Positions 41,633 to 53,848 of a stretch of 64,000 nt of DNA are shown piece by piece. The notes under the pieces were generated by a model. That model was not told where the DNA came from. It made no database searches and was given only the letters and a program-made list of their open reading frames with translations. Each line of letters begins with the position of its first letter. The stretch's first letter is position 1. Both the position numbers and the translations under genes were made by a program. Source of the stretch: Rhypophila decipiens (Eukaryota > Ascomycota > Sordariomycetes > Sordariales > Naviculisporaceae); assembly GCA_033297075.1 (NCBI GenBank), contig MU858127.1:1-64000 (forward strand), written 5' to 3'.

Positions 41633-43931
41633 TGATGGTGGTGATAATTACTCTCACGAGCGGCGATCCGGCGGTGACTGGTTGATGTTGTTCTCGGGTA
41701 GAAATCTGCAGCAGGACTGAACTCGAGATATGTAAGCCCACTCGTCTAGAGTTGCCTGCTGGGTTTTTGTCGACCCGATCGATCGGTACTGGCATCTGGC
41801 ATCAGACTACAGTCAAGGTCAAGGTCCGGCCTCCGTTGCTGACTGATCGGGGACTTTGTTCGTGCCGCTTCGGGCACTTTGAGAGTCGGCAAATCGGGTC
41901 CCCGATTCGGAGAAGCCCCACTTTCTTTACAAAGGGGGAGTGTGACCTGGCAACCGATTTGGGAATTCCTAGATATTATTGACCATATGAATGATTGGTA
42001 GAAGTATTTACTTGGTATTCAATCATTCTCTAGATGCTCAATGTTTCACAATTCCGCAGTCCGGACTTGTCCTGTCTTGAGAGCTTCCTTGCGAAGGAGG
42101 TATCACCAAGTCCATGTTGCAACCCAAAGCAAAAGTGTATTCTCACTTTCATTTCAGGGATGATGATGGGAGAAACATTTCGATGTTAAGAGCACGGATA
42201 TGAGGATTCATGAGAATGAGGAATCCAGCCCTGAGTGGTGCATTTCTAGATGTCAGATTCTTGCTTGAACAGTTGGACTGATCGGAAGGCAGGCGAGAAG
42301 AACATCATTGGCTAGAGAAAGTAAAACTTGAAATCACAAAATACGGGGCATCTAACATTTAACTTTTCGCTAATGCGACAGCACGACCCAAAACGCCAAC
42401 TGGCCTCTATCGGGTCTCGAAATGATGCTGCTGGACTACGGCCTTCAGATGACGAGGACGATGTGGATAGTTTCAACACGCGTGACGCAAGTGACGCTGG
42501 ATGAATGAGCATTCAACATCCTATAGATAGTTTGATTACTCGGTAAGATTCGGTTGTCCCCTGTGATCACGTTTGTTCCTTCTATGCTCTAGACCCTCGG
42601 GTAAGTTGTCTCCAGATGTCTAGTGGAACACCTCTCCCGGTATTGTGCCGTTCCACTGAATCGCAGCTTCCATGTCCAACCTTTGGCCCACCGAGATAAT
42701 AGCACCATATTTCCAAGCTTCCTTGTCTCGATCAACTCCCTTCTTCAGCCATACATTGGCTCTGATATGACCAGCCCAGCTAAACGCTCACGCTAATTCT
42801 CGGGACCTGAATCCAGGGCAGTTGTTTTCTTTTGGATTGAAGGTGCCATGATATTGCCCGCAAAACCACGATAGCGACCTGCGCACTTGTGGAAAAGAAG
42901 GGCCAGGGCACAGCAGAGTGGTGGCTGTGACATCAAATGTCCTTGGCCTTTGAATATCAGAACCGTACAAAACGTAAGGACTAGTTTCTTCCACTCGCTT
43001 TTCATTCGAGTGAATTTGGGGCTGCCATGGCTTACACGATCCTTGTTATCTAGGCGAAACAAGATGCTCGACAACTGAACACTTGAGAATGCGATTTCCT
43101 CCAAAGTCATTTCGACGATTTTGCAATGGCGAGCTCTCCTCCACCTCTGCCCTCATCTGGCTCAACAATCTGCCAGTCTCACGATGGGGGCTCATGAGAT
43201 TGAATGAGATGATGACAAACTCGAGACTGCCTGGAAACAATATTTTCGGGAAGACAACTGAATGCCACTGGATATCCGGGCAACGTACGGATAAACACGA
43301 CGTCAGCTGGCTACGTCCGAGGTTGGCGCACCATATTCCAATACTTCAGAGAGGATATCCGTCAAGTTTCTACGTTCATGGGTAGACCACACAGGGCGAA
43401 GGAGGGCCTGAACTTTGTTTGGTGGAGGCAAGGCTCGTCGTTGCCGTGGGGGTCGTCCGAGGCCCATCAGACCAATGCCTCTCGTTCACAGCGCACCGGC
43501 CACGGGGGGTCATGTCCACCAGACCAAACGAGTTCTCTATCATCCCATCTTGATGTGTTGATTTTGTGCCACGAGTCATCAGCTTGCTCCGAGCTCCCAA
43601 CATGGCCAGTCCTGTGGTATATTAAACTTTCCAGACCTCTCATGCAACTTTCTCCTTTCCAACTTGGTCACACAACTCCGAGTCCCTATCCAAATTCTCC
43701 TGCCAACTTCCCCTTTCTATACCAAGGAAAGCACTTTGCTCTCCCAGACCCAGCCTTCCAAATATTCAACGCCATCACTTCAATCGAGACCTTATTTTAC
43801 TTGGCAGGACATCTTCTTTCAAGGTAGGAAAGCCCCAACCTATTCTTCCTCCTCAGATATGTCTGGCCCAGGCCCCAGGGCGTATCGTGCTAATCGCCAA
43901 TGTTCCAGGACATACAGTCACCGCTAGCAAC
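41633..43931. other. Gene-poor stretch
   Basis: 2.3 kb with no supported gene. Short frames on both strands carry no motifs. The 250 bp before 43932 are CT-rich leader (CTCCTTTCCAACTTGG, CTCCTGCCAACTTCCCC). Confidence 0.4.
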
Positions 43932-45330
43932 ATGTCCCAACGCTCTCATCAAGAGGTTTTCCCTCCTACTGCCGAGGATGCTTCCAGGAGACAGGAGATT
44001 GAAATCCCCTCTGAGGAACCTTCCGGTATGCTATAACTGCATTCATCACCCTGCTACCATTACGCAAGCACACTCAGCCTGTACAGCCCTTGTTGCCAAC
44101 CTGTCACCTGACTGTTGGCTCGCTCATCCCCCGCGCATTCTTCACAACTTGACACCTCATGTATATTTTGAAGACCTGTGGCTAATCTATACGCCTTCAG
44201 AAAACACTCAAGCCTTTGCTGCGGATGACGAGACCTGGGAATTGAAAGATTATCCAAGCATCTGGCAGCTCGACGATTGCCCGGATCTGGTATTTCCGTG
44301 TGCAAGGCGACATGTACCTGTGTCCGGCGATTGGCGTAATGCTCTCCTTGAACGTCGTCGTAACTACGACGAGGAGTTTTTGGGGTTCGGGACTGGGCGC
44401 TGCTTTCCAATCAAGCAGCTCTTCGCAGCCGTCACGGCACCTCGGTCCACTGCAAAGTCGGCGAAGCACGCCAGGGAGGGAATGCTCCGCGGGCTCGTGG
44501 TCCTCCACCCTCAATTATATCCAAGAGACTTGGTCGACCTCTTGAAAATTCGGTACAAGAGAGGGGTCAGGGCTCTTCAGAGGCAAAATCCCAACGCCAC
44601 AGCCCCTGAAACGTATATGCACAACCAGGATGTGGACCAGGATGAGAAGAATCAGGTTGACGAAAAGTCAATGGCAGAAGCACAAGACGAGAACGGGGAC
44701 ATCACCATCCCAGATGTCCCAGAGCCAATGGACGACCTAGACGAGAGCGACTACTCGTACCTGGCCAGCTACCTGGCGCGAATGGGAATGGCCACCAAGG
44801 AATCCTGTTTTGGGTCCGCACTCAACATGTTGGACGAGTCGTTTGAGCGCGAACACAGAGTGATGGCCGAGAGACGGGCTCGTAAGAGAGCCGAGATCGT
44901 AGCCGCCATGATCCGACAGCGCTTGAAGTTGTCGCCTGGATTGGGGTTCCAAGAGCTTGGAGACTACCCCGAGGTGGTGGCTGATATCGACCTGGCCTAC
45001 ATGCTGGCTTACGGCGGGCTCGGGCAGAATCAAGATGATACGTGGGCCACATCGGGATGTTATCTGCTCCCGTGGATGTATGGCAGGCCATGGCAATTCG
45101 CCCTGTATCATGACCTTTTGGACACGCCTGGGGAGCCGACGGGCACGGCTGAGAGGGACGATTTCCGATACATGTTGTCTCAAACATGGGTCCTTCAGAT
45201 GCATCTTGGATCGTCAACTGCACTTGAGGAAGGCTCATATATTGGCGCGCTGCTGGGCGAATTGCTTGATCTCTTGGACCAACACGAATGTAGTTTTCGT
45301 CGGTCGGGAGGTTCCGTGACAGCAGCATGA
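43932..45330 (+). CDS. Fungal protein of unknown function (448 aa)
   Basis: Exon 1 (43932-44025) encodes MSQRSHQEVFPPTAEDASRR and stops in phase 1 at GTATGC. A 52-bp intron ends CACTCAG at 44077, and exon 2 (44078-45330) continues. I prefer this model to a longer unspliced frame because exon 1 gives a polar N-terminus and correct phase. The protein has an N-terminal globular part (LSPDCWLAHPPRILHNL, YPSIWQLDDCPDLVFPC), an acidic linker (QDVDQDEKNQVDEKSMAE) and a C-terminal helical part (RRARKRAEIVAAMIRQRL, YLLPWMYGRPWQFALYHDLL). No catalytic motif, signal peptide or membrane span is visible. I do not recognise the family. Confidence 0.65.
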
Positions 45331-45527
45331 GGATATCTCATAAATAATGTACTCATTTCCCAATTGTTCCACCAAAAACGTCAACCAGACCCCGTACCAC
45401 TCCCATACCCATCCTATCAAGCATATACATCCAAAGTCATGATAAATACAATACCAGATACAAAACATGTACAATCCTGAATATACAAAGCATCTTCTCA
45501 ACCTCCCCAAGCGGACCAAGTAGTTCA

Positions 45528-46673
45528 CTATGAAGTGACCCAATCCTGAAGGTCCGACATGACCTCGTCCTCCTCATGGATGATTTCAGCATCGTCCATG
45601 AAACCCGGAGAGGACGACCCAAATCCTCTCCGAGTCCTCCTATTCTGCAGTTTTGCTCTGGCCCGACGACAAGTACAGACATAGACATGTCTTTTCCCAT
45701 CAAGACCAGTACTACCCTGCAAATGCATTCCAGCTCCGACTGCTCCCTCAAGACGACCAGAAGTTGAACCAAAAGCATAATACGTCCCATTCTCATTGCC
45801 AACAGCCCGGGCTCGTTGATGCATAGTAGTAGTATCCTGATGGACCGGTTGCATGTGAGAGATGATACCCAAACCAACAGAGGAGGTGGTGGCTTCGCTC
45901 CCCGGCGGCGACTCAGAAGAGCCCGCCGAGAATACATCTTCCCAGAGGTCTTCTTCCACAACCTGCTTGTTAACCAGCGAAGCATGGCTGAGCAACAAGT
46001 GTCGCTCGGCATCATCAATCAGGTCCGTCAAGCGCTGGGCTTCCCGCTGAAAGATGCGTTTCTCGGCGCTGCTGGTTTGCATTGCGCTGGCGCGGTCGTT
46101 CCAGTAGACTAGCATGCTGTTGAGGGCGGCGATGACGCCCACGTCGTAGGCGTGCAGTGTCTCTGCTTCGCGCGAGGTTTGGATTGTGTCTTTGAGATTG
46201 CGAAGTTGGCTGGTCAAGTTGAGAGGCTGGGGCTGGGATTGTTGGGAGAAGGAGGTTGCTGAGACGAATGGGGAGAAGAGGCCCGAGGGTGATGAGATTG
46301 AGGGGCCTAGAGCGAGGGGGCTGATGGACTCTTTCTTCTTGATGGGACTGCGCCAGCCAGGGGACAGGGGGGCTCTTGGTCTAGCAGTAATGGGTTCTGG
46401 GAATTGGTACCAGCTGTCCGAGTCGTCTAGCCAATTCTCAATGTCCTCTGGGGCAGGGTTGCGGTATCCCTTGGAGGGAGGACGGGTCCTGGCCGGCCGT
46501 GACTGCTGTCGGACTTGGTTGGGCTCCGAGATGAGTCTCAGGATGGACCTTGTCTGGGCGGACTGAGGTGAGATGATGACATCGCTGCTTTTGGGCAGGA
46601 ACCTGACTTGACGGCGGTGTCTTGGCGGTGTTGGGGGCAGATTCCCGTCGTTGTAACGAGGCAATCTCATCAT
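45528..46673 (-). CDS. Fungal disordered/helical protein of unknown function (381 aa)
   Basis: Intronless. The N-terminal 150 residues are basic and Pro/Ser-rich (LPPTPPRHRRQVRFLP, SPGWRSPIKKKESISPLALG) with several SP/TP sites that could be phosphorylated. A predicted coiled or helical stretch follows (LRNLKDTIQTSREAETLHAY, EKRIFQREAQRLTDLIDDAE). The C-terminal end has a short Cys/Arg patch (HVYVCTCRRARAKLQNRR) and an acidic tail. I recognise no domain. It lies tail-to-tail with the 43932 gene, about 200 bp apart. Confidence 0.65.
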   Translation of the reverse strand: MMRLPRYNDGNLPPTPPRHRRQVRFLPKSSDVIISPQSAQTRSILRLISEPNQVRQQSRPARTRPPSKGYRNPAPEDIENWLDDSDSWYQFPEPITARPRAPLSPGWRSPIKKKESISPLALGPSISSPSGLFSPFVSATSFSQQSQPQPLNLTSQLRNLKDTIQTSREAETLHAYDVGVIAALNSMLVYWNDRASAMQTSSAEKRIFQREAQRLTDLIDDAERHLLLSHASLVNKQVVEEDLWEDVFSAGSSESPPGSEATTSSVGLGIISHMQPVHQDTTTMHQRARAVGNENGTYYAFGSTSGRLEGAVGAGMHLQGSTGLDGKRHVYVCTCRRARAKLQNRRTRRGFGSSSPGFMDDAEIIHEEDEVMSDLQDWVTS

Positions 46674-48412
46674 GGCGTGATGCTGTTTGACTTGATATCT
46701 CTAGTCTGGCCACGCTCTTACCCCCGGGTTGTCCTGGGAACCTTGAGGCAAGGACGATATGCTCCTGCTGGCTAGACCCTGTGTGTCTGCTGTTGCTCCT
46801 CGACACTGCTTCGTGGGTCTTGATGGGAACGGTTACCCAGTCGTCCAGCAGCAGACTAGTGTTAGGTATCGTTCCTTCTGCCGAGCACAGTTTGACTGCC
46901 AACAAACAGCCCTGAAGCATTCCAGAGGAAGAAAGAAGGAACTACGCAGATCAAGGTGAGAAGGGCACACTGGTGGTTTTGGCTGGAGCAAGCACGCCAG
47001 AGATCACGACTGGGACGACGTGCGAAGGTCGGCAGTATGCTGACGTGTGGCGTCCCCAATGCCGGGGAAAGCGTGAGAGAGAGCACAGCTAGAGCCGTCA
47101 CTGTACTTCTGGGAAGAGCCGTTAAGCTTCCGAATATGAAGCCACCAGTGTCTAGCGCGGCATCATCTTGGGCCGACAGCCTTTGCAAGAGGCAGGAAGC
47201 AACAAAGGGAACAACCCCGTCACCTGTCAGGTAAGCATCTACCATTGATGTCAGGTGTATTTATGGCTCGCAGGTCTCTTCCATGGGACTTGCCAAGTTT
47301 CGTTGTAAACAAACCAGCCTCTGTTAGATGGTGTTACCGTTGCTCCAAACGCTTCGGTCGCGGTTACCTGCATTCATGGAGACGGTGTAGGACAAGGAGA
47401 TGCAGACGTGCTCCCACATGTATGATGTATCCCAAAGTCAATCCCGGTCATCTGGTCCAGAGCAGGCATTTGGCTTGTTTGGCCCGAAACGGCATTTTCG
47501 CATCCTCGGTATAAGCAAAGCAGATCTGGATAACGGTATTCCATTCTCCTCGATGTTTTGCTGTCACCTTGCAAGTTGAGAAATAACATCATGTTGATGT
47601 TGAAAAAGGGGTTCAGGTTGGCACGAAATCTGTTCAGGGTTAGGGTTATTACCATCACCCCTTATTCGATCGTGAGTGTGACCAGTAACCCGTACAACAA
47701 AGATACCGACAGCACAGCATAGGGCGGTGAATGTGACTCTTGTCCTCCTGTTGTTGGCATCAAGTCGTCGACAGCAGTCACAGCTTTTAGCCCTGACGAC
47801 GAGTACTGGGAATCGGCGGATCCCGTCAAGGCCGATACGGCCAAACGCCCCAGCCAAGACATGCCGCCTCTTGCACTTGCAGTCTGCACTCTGCAATATT
47901 CTCGAGCAGAAATGGAAGCCCACCTTCCCGTTTCTGCTAGCGGCAGTGGGCGGGTCTCTAGGCTTGCTGTTGCAGTGAGGCAATCGTCATGCGGGGTCTC
48001 CTATGGCTTAGTCGCGTCCCTGGTCCCATCTAGGCCGCCGCGGGGCTCTCTCCTGCAAGTGGGGTGAAGGGGAAACTTTTTTTTTCTGCTTTCCCCTTTC
48101 CTTGCAGAGATGGAATTTTGTCAAATTTCCCTTGTGAATCTGCCAGCTTGTGTCCCTTGCTCCTGACCATTGCTTAACTTTTGCCTTTTGCCCGATAAGA
48201 TAGGGGCTCTAGAAAAAGGGTCCATCCAGCTGGCGTGTAAAAAAAAAAAAAAGAGGATTCTCTTGACAACCGTTTTCTTTTCCACTTTCACCCCGCCAAT
48301 ACCTAGGCACCTATTCCTGTCCGTCGACTCTTATCGCCGCTACCTATCTTCTCAGCAAAAACGTCTTTGCCCCCCCTACTGTAATCACCAGACGACCTGC
48401 AACCTAGCCAAG
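46674..48412. other. Intergenic
   Basis: No supported gene. Short frames at 46862-47245 (both strands) have no motifs. A telomere-like CAGGGTTAGGGTTATT lies near 47636-47650. A run of 14 A follows 48238. The last 150 bp are the pyrimidine-rich leader of the next gene. Confidence 0.35.
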
Positions 48413-49266
48413 ATGGTCGAGAAAATATATGTGACCTACAATGATGTCAGTGGTTCTACTCCTACTACCGCGTGCCCCTTTTCGATTCCGTCCCATCCGA
48501 TCTCTCTAAGGTGTGAGCACAGCATGATGGCGGGACAAACCCACTTACAACCCACCAGGTACACAAGCTCTGTCAGGAGGCAGCCCCCAAGCTACTCGAG
48601 ACCGTCAAGCCCCAACTGATGATCGCCATCGGTGGTGGCGGATACGTCCCGGCTCGTATCCTACGTTCGTTCCTCAAGCAGCCTGGCAGCCCCAATATTC
48701 CCATTCAGGCCATCGGTCTATCACTCTACGAGTCACTCCCCACCAGTGACGACCAGGTCGTCGAAGAGCCCGGCACCAAGGTCACCCGCACGCAATGGCT
48801 TGATCTCAGCGCTCTCGGCGAGATGGGCAACCTGGTCGGCAAGCGTGTCCTCATTGTCGACGAGGTCGACGACACCCGCACTACCCTCGAGTATGCCGTC
48901 AAAGAGCTCGAGAAGGACGTCGAGCTAGCCCGTGAGAAGTTTGGGGGCGATAAGACCGAGTTCTCCATCTTCGTCCTCCACGTATGTTTACTCTTTCCAC
49001 GGCATAGTCGTACTTCTTTACCACTCGATGGCTCAGGATGCAATGTGCTAACCATTCATGTGCGAATACAGAACAAGGATAAGGAAAAGAAGGGTGTCCT
49101 CCCCACTGAGATGCATACAAGCGGCAGATACCACGCCGCCCGGACCGTTGGGGATGTGTGGATCTGCTACCCTTGGGAGGCGACCGACATTGACGAGCAC
49201 GACCGTCTCGGCGCGGAACAAAAGGCCGCCGGCAACCTTAACCAGCAATATGCCACCCAACAGTAG
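48413..49266 (+). CDS. xpt1: Xanthine/guanine phosphoribosyltransferase, Xpt1-like (216 aa)
   Basis: Exons 48413-48445, 48559-48981 and 49072-49266, all phase 0. Donor 1 is GTCAGT, donor 2 is GTATGT, and intron 2 has a GCTAAC branch. Spliced, the protein begins MVEKIYVTYNDVHKLCQ, matching the start of yeast Xpt1. It has the glycine loop IAIGGGGYVPARILRSFL and the PRPP-binding signature VLIVDEVDDTRTT of type I phosphoribosyltransferases, where the two acidic residues contact the ribose hydroxyls. EMHTSGRYHAARTVGDVWICYPWEA follows at the C-terminal side. It salvages xanthine (and guanine) to XMP/GMP with PRPP in the cytosol. Length and motif order are normal. Confidence 0.93.
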
Positions 49267-49939
49267 TGGGACAGGGTGGCAGCAATGGAGGAAAGAATTG
49301 GTGGAGAGAGGGATGGACTAAACTACAACAGCGGGCCTTATCTCTGGGATTGGGAGAAAAACCTCGTGGTTGGCAATCGCCCAGGGGAGATACCTAGGGA
49401 AACGAGTGATGTTTATTTATGACCGGCGTCGGGATCAAGGGGCGCAACGCGCATACATCATTACACTAAAAGGCAGGATGCCGTCATGAAAGCAGATATA
49501 TAGACCATTACATGAACAAAGTTATCTCTAAAAGACCTTTCCTACCCGATTGATGTCTATTGTTGCTTGTGAAGACGTGGTAGGTAGCGCACATGGAATT
49601 GTACAAGATCAAACAGTGGTGATATTACTACCGGTAAAGCGGGAGCAGATACAGCAGGGTATCGAACGCGCCGCCCCCGACTCCGAGATGAGTAACAAGT
49701 AAATCCATGATCCCGCATAGAGGTATCTTGGCTAGACAGTAACGCTAGACACACAAGGGCCAAAGATACATCTAACCGCCCATCTATAACTGCTGCAAGA
49801 AAGGCAGAACGAGAGAGAAAACTTGAAAGACCAAAGCGTAGTGTACTCATCGCCGTTGCGTATCAATAAGTAAGTACACAGAAGGGAGGAAAAGGGAGGA
49901 AAGAGAATTAGTAATTACAACCGCAAAGAAAAAAGAAAT
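49267..49939. other. Convergent 3' intergenic region
   Basis: No gene seen between the stops of the Xpt1-like gene and the minus-strand oxidoreductase-like gene. Confidence 0.4.
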
Positions 49940-51280
49940 CTAACCGCCCAAAGTACCCTCGCGCAGGTGTTTCTCCTTTAGCCGCTTCTCCTGCTTCATG
50001 AACTCGCGAATGCCCACAGGGACATTCTTGTACAACTCTTCGTTCCAGAATATTTCTTTTTCTTTTTGTTGTTTCTTTCCAGCAGTAGTCCAGTTTGTCT
50101 CGGACCCGCCACCATCATCATCCATACTTCCTACGGCAGGTATCTCTTCTCTTGTCCGTGCCCCTCCGTTTCTATCAGCAGCTGCCATGCTAGCGTCTAC
50201 ACTTTCTATCGCACTTGCTCCTCCTTCAAGTAACCCTTCCTCTTCGATATCAGATGTAGTGGTAGAGGTAGAGGAAGAAGCATCTCGCGCCAAGAGTCGT
50301 CGATCTGCCTCGGCCGAGGCAGACGCCCAGTCTTCTAGTTCATCGCGGTAGCGCTCCCAGACGCAGTTGACGCAGCCCGACATGCAGCAGTTGTCGGGCT
50401 CTTCGGGCTTGGGGGGGACGAGCACGCCGGCTACTAGGCGGGATTTTGCCTTGATGGCTGCGAGACGCTCGGCGCGCTCGGCGGGGCCGACTAGGCTGGA
50501 GGAGAAGATGACACGGGCTCGGGACTCGGGGGTCTCTGCTGCTGGCTTGGGGTCGCTGGCGCTGCTACTTTGGCTGTTACTTTCTCGGTTGTTGACGGAG
50601 TCGTGGTCCTGTTGGCGCGCGTTGTTAGATTGTGGGTCTAGAGGTGGGTTTCGTTGTTGTGCGCGCGAGGTGGTAGATGAGGAGGAAGGTAATGCAGAAG
50701 AAGAAGAAGAAGAAGAAGAAGAAGAAGAAGAAGAAGAAGAAGAAGAAGAAGAAGAAGAAGGGGAAGAAAGCACAACAGAAGATGACGGCTGGGAGGAAGA
50801 GGGAGACTCAGGTGCGACGGACTTGGCCTTTTTGCTGCCGGCACGGGTTCGCTTTGCGGGGGTTTCCTTTACCGGTGCGGGAGTGTCTTGGGCCTCTCTT
50901 GCGGATGCCTTGGTCTTGGTCTTGGGAGCAGCCGCTGGCTTGCTGGGGGTCTCGGCTGCCGGCGTCTCTTCCTTCTTGGGCTGCTCGACCTTGGAAGGCT
51001 GTTGCCCTGCTGCCGGCGTCGCTGGCGCGGGAGCAGTGGGTGTCGGCTTGGGACGCTCCGGCAGCTTCTCGACCACCTCGGGAGCCGAGGACACAGGCGC
51101 AGCCTCGGGCTTGGTCTCGGGGATGAAAGGCGGGCTGCGCAGGATGGCTTCGTAGAAGGGGCCAATGGGGTGGACTTGTTCTTGCGCCGCCATGGTTGAG
51201 GTAAAGGTGCGCCGAGGATAGTTGAGGCCGGTCAGGGACCGCGAAGGTCGCGCCGCCGCCGAGAGGATGCTTCTTCGCAT
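49940..51280 (-). CDS. Mitochondrial oxidoreductase-like-domain protein with poly-Ser tract (446 aa)
   Basis: Intronless. The start gives an Arg/Ser-rich, acid-free N-terminus (MRRSILSAAARPSRSLTGLN), a mitochondrial presequence. A long Pro/Ala/Lys-rich disordered region follows, then a run of about 20 Ser encoded by the (GAA/TTC)n microsatellite at 50696-50760. The signature of the oxidoreductase-like N-terminal domain (PF09791 in my recollection) is clear: PPKPEEPDNCCMSGCVNCVW, then RYRDELEDW, with four closely spaced Cys that could bind metal or form disulfides. The C-terminal part is Lys/Glu-rich (KKQQKEKEIFWNEELYKN). Yeast relatives are mitochondrial with poorly defined roles. The poly-Ser tract is probably length-variable between isolates. 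Confidence 0.85.
   Translation of the reverse strand: MRRSILSAAARPSRSLTGLNYPRRTFTSTMAAQEQVHPIGPFYEAILRSPPFIPETKPEAAPVSSAPEVVEKLPERPKPTPTAPAPATPAAGQQPSKVEQPKKEETPAAETPSKPAAAPKTKTKASAREAQDTPAPVKETPAKRTRAGSKKAKSVAPESPSSSQPSSSVVLSSPSSSSSSSSSSSSSSSSSSSSSALPSSSSTTSRAQQRNPPLDPQSNNARQQDHDSVNNRESNSQSSSASDPKPAAETPESRARVIFSSSLVGPAERAERLAAIKAKSRLVAGVLVPPKPEEPDNCCMSGCVNCVWERYRDELEDWASASAEADRRLLARDASSSTSTTTSDIEEEGLLEGGASAIESVDASMAAADRNGGARTREEIPAVGSMDDDGGGSETNWTTAGKKQQKEKEIFWNEELYKNVPVGIREFMKQEKRLKEKHLREGTLGG
50696..50760. repeat. (GAA)n microsatellite inside a coding region
   Basis: 65 bp of uninterrupted GAA/AAG repeats (about 21 units), read on the minus strand as TCT/TTC codons giving poly-Ser in the oxidoreductase-like protein. 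Trinucleotide length keeps the frame when units are gained or lost. Confidence 0.95.
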
Positions 51281-52226
51281 TGCGTCGGTGCTTAGATGTA
51301 GTGCGGTGTTTGTTGTTATTTCGTCAGTCGGCCCCTTAGCCTACGTCTCGTCTCGCCTCTACTTTTTTTTTTTAGTTTGGAAGTTGGCTGCTCGTCGCAC
51401 CGTTAGCCCCCGCTAGGTGGTTGATTTGGAGAAAGTAATTGGAAAAGGGGAGAAAAGGAGGGACTGACTACCTACGGCAACTAATGGGGGTGACGTTGTC
51501 GCTCTTGATCGGCGAGGAATGAATAGAAAACCGGATACTGTACTCGGTACACGGTACGGCTGGACGGATCGGAGGAAGACGGGGGCAAGAATTTTCTTCT
51601 CCCCCTCGGGCGGCTTTCAACTCTCCAAATTCAATCCCTGCGACGCTGCAAGGGGCCAGGGGGGCGTACGGTTAACTGGGTCGGAAAATGGGGTGCTACG
51701 GAGTACAGTACGAACTCTCACTAAACCCTGAATTTAGAGGTACGGAATAAGCCTTATAATAACCTTCTCCTTTGCAGTGTACTTTTGTTCTTCTTTACGG
51801 CCATGTGAGATATAGTTATATGGATCATTTACACGGTATTGTATCTCCGTACAGCCTCTCTTATTCATTTTACATGCCACGTTTTGACCTAGTTGGGGCC
51901 TAAACTTGTTCGAAATGGCATGTAAAGTTCATAAACAACGCCTTTTCATGACAAAAGACAGGCCCTGGAAGAATTGCTACACCCAGTTAAGAGATTTATT
52001 ATATGTGCAAAAGAGATGATTGAAGGTGTATATAAATCATTGCCCCATTTTTCGGCCCTTGCTCCAAATCAACTGTGCTGCAGACCCCAGGCGGCAGATC
52101 CTCTGCGACAGTCGCTGGCAAAACGTCATACCCTTGGCTGCACTAGGCCTATTTCATCTCCAGTTCGCGACAACCGCTCCGTGCTCGGTATCGACGCGTC
52201 AATCAGAACTGCGACGGGTATTCAAC
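51281..52226. other. Divergent promoter region
   Basis: Lies between the minus-strand mitochondrial gene and the plus-strand kinetochore gene. No gene. Around 51535-51720 several GTACGG/GTACAGT motifs recur, and 51770-51960 is AT-rich. Confidence 0.4.
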
Positions 52227-53848
52227 ATGGACTTGCCCGCGCCCAAGAGGCGTAGAACATCGCCCGCCACCAAAGAAGATGAAGACGACCAAGCGATTTC
52301 TTCCCAGGCCGAAGAGCCGGAGCTCCCTCCAACGCCCGATCACCGTGACCCGGTCGTTAGCACACCGCCCTCGGGCATACACATCACACCGTCCAAGCGT
52401 CACAAGTCCAAGAAGGTCGACTCCCTCTTTTCGAGCCCTTCCAGGCGTAAGCTACGGCAGCCCGCCAAGGACGACGCCGACTTGGGTACCGGAGTGGCCA
52501 CACCTTTGGAGCAGCTGGAACTCGAGTGCATCTACGATCCTCGTGTGAGTTGGACAAAGCAACTGGACTGGCTTCACAAGCAGGCCGAGCAGGCAAGCCA
52601 CGACATTGCCCTTGCGGACGCGACAATCGCCCGCCTCGTCAGAGAGCCCAGCGGAGAGAAACAAGCATTGGAAACAAATGAACTAGTTGGCCTTCTCCAG
52701 CGTCACTTGTTCACCAGCCCCCACGAAGACCCAGTTTCGGAGCCTCAGAGCCAATTCTTGGGCTTGTTTGGGCTCGAATTTACCAACGACGAAGACGACG
52801 CGGCCGAGCCCAGTTCAGGCCGGGGAATACTACCGGGATTCAATGACTTCTTCCAATCCACACACAGGCTTGAGCCGGATAACGAGGTGCTGCCTGAGCC
52901 AAAGTCTCACCATCCACTTCGCCTGACAGCTGCCGAGGCCAAGCCCTTCCTTCAAAGCTTCTGTCCGCTCGAGTTCACGGGCCACTACTTTGCCGCCAGC
53001 CAGCTCGCGTTTAAGCTCTCTCCTGATCCCGGGGGGGTTTTCAACCCGGACATCCTGCATCACGACATCCTGGTGTCTGCGCAGTCTCCTTTTGGGGACC
53101 CCTTTTTCAGGGCCAAAATTGACGCCAAGGTCAACGTCAACACCTTGCTTGTCGAGGATGTCTCAGTCGACTATACTTCCGTGTGTGCCAACGAACTGAC
53201 CCCGTTGATGGATTCCATATGCCATCCCGCGAAAAACCGGACATCAATCGTGAAAACGAACCTCGGCGTTCTAGGCTGGGGAATGGCCGAGTGGCTCCGC
53301 GTCGCCATCCGACGCGCAAAGTTCTGGAAGACTCTCGACGACGAGCTGGTGGGGGACAGCAACGTGGCGCAAATGGTACGGGAATTTCGAGCTGGAAAAA
53401 AGCGCAACAAAAGAGGGCGTGGCGGCAAGAAGGAACCGTCCCTTGGCCGGGGTGACACGCAATACCTGGACGTGGTGAGCCGGGAATACGAGATGCCTGT
53501 GTTGAGCCCTCAACCCTTTGAGACGACGCCGGCAACTCTTTGCGTCGGCTGGCGCATCGAGTTTGATTGGACTGGTCAGGCACGAAGCGACATCACTCTC
53601 AAAGCAAATGTCCCAGAGAAGTGTGAGTACCATTCCATTCCGATATTGAGTGCTTTCTTGGGTTAGCATGTACTGATTTCCTCCTCCTTCTTTCTACAGG
53701 GCATGAATTTGACACGCGCGGTACATTGTCCGCCTTGTCCGAAGTGTTTCAAGTTTTGCTTTCCCGGGGGCAAGATCCCGTCGACGCTGTCCGCGAGACT
53801 GTCGCATGGCTTGCTGGCCCCGAACTCGTCAAGTTGACAGGGACATGA
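52227..53848 (+). CDS. CENP-P/Ctf19-like inner kinetochore protein (514 aa)
   Basis: Exon 1 (52227-53622) and exon 2 (53700-53848) are joined across a 77-bp intron (GTGAGT, TTTCTACAG) in phase 1. I start at ATG 52227 because the open frame above it reads as leader. The N-terminus is basic and disordered (MDLPAPKRRRTSP, PSKRHKSKK). A helical region (WTKQLDWLHKQAEQASHDIA) precedes a folded C-terminal half. Its end, CVGWRIEFDWTGQARSDITL then VPEKW, a D-x-R and a helix before PELVKL, matches the order in human CENP-P (VIVWRI, LDLLTKVP). GMAEWLRVAIRRAKFW corresponds to FFVEWFEYRKRTF. CENP-P with CENP-O forms the COMA complex through RWD domains at the centromere. Assignment is from remembered motif order. 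Confidence 0.7.

Noticed and set aside
43900..44077. Longer unspliced start for the gene at 43932-45330
   Set aside because: It reads through an intron-like segment and gives a less plausible N-terminus than the spliced model.
50367..51155. Plus-strand frame with a long poly-Glu run
   Set aside because: Antisense shadow of the poly-Ser tract of the minus-strand mitochondrial gene.
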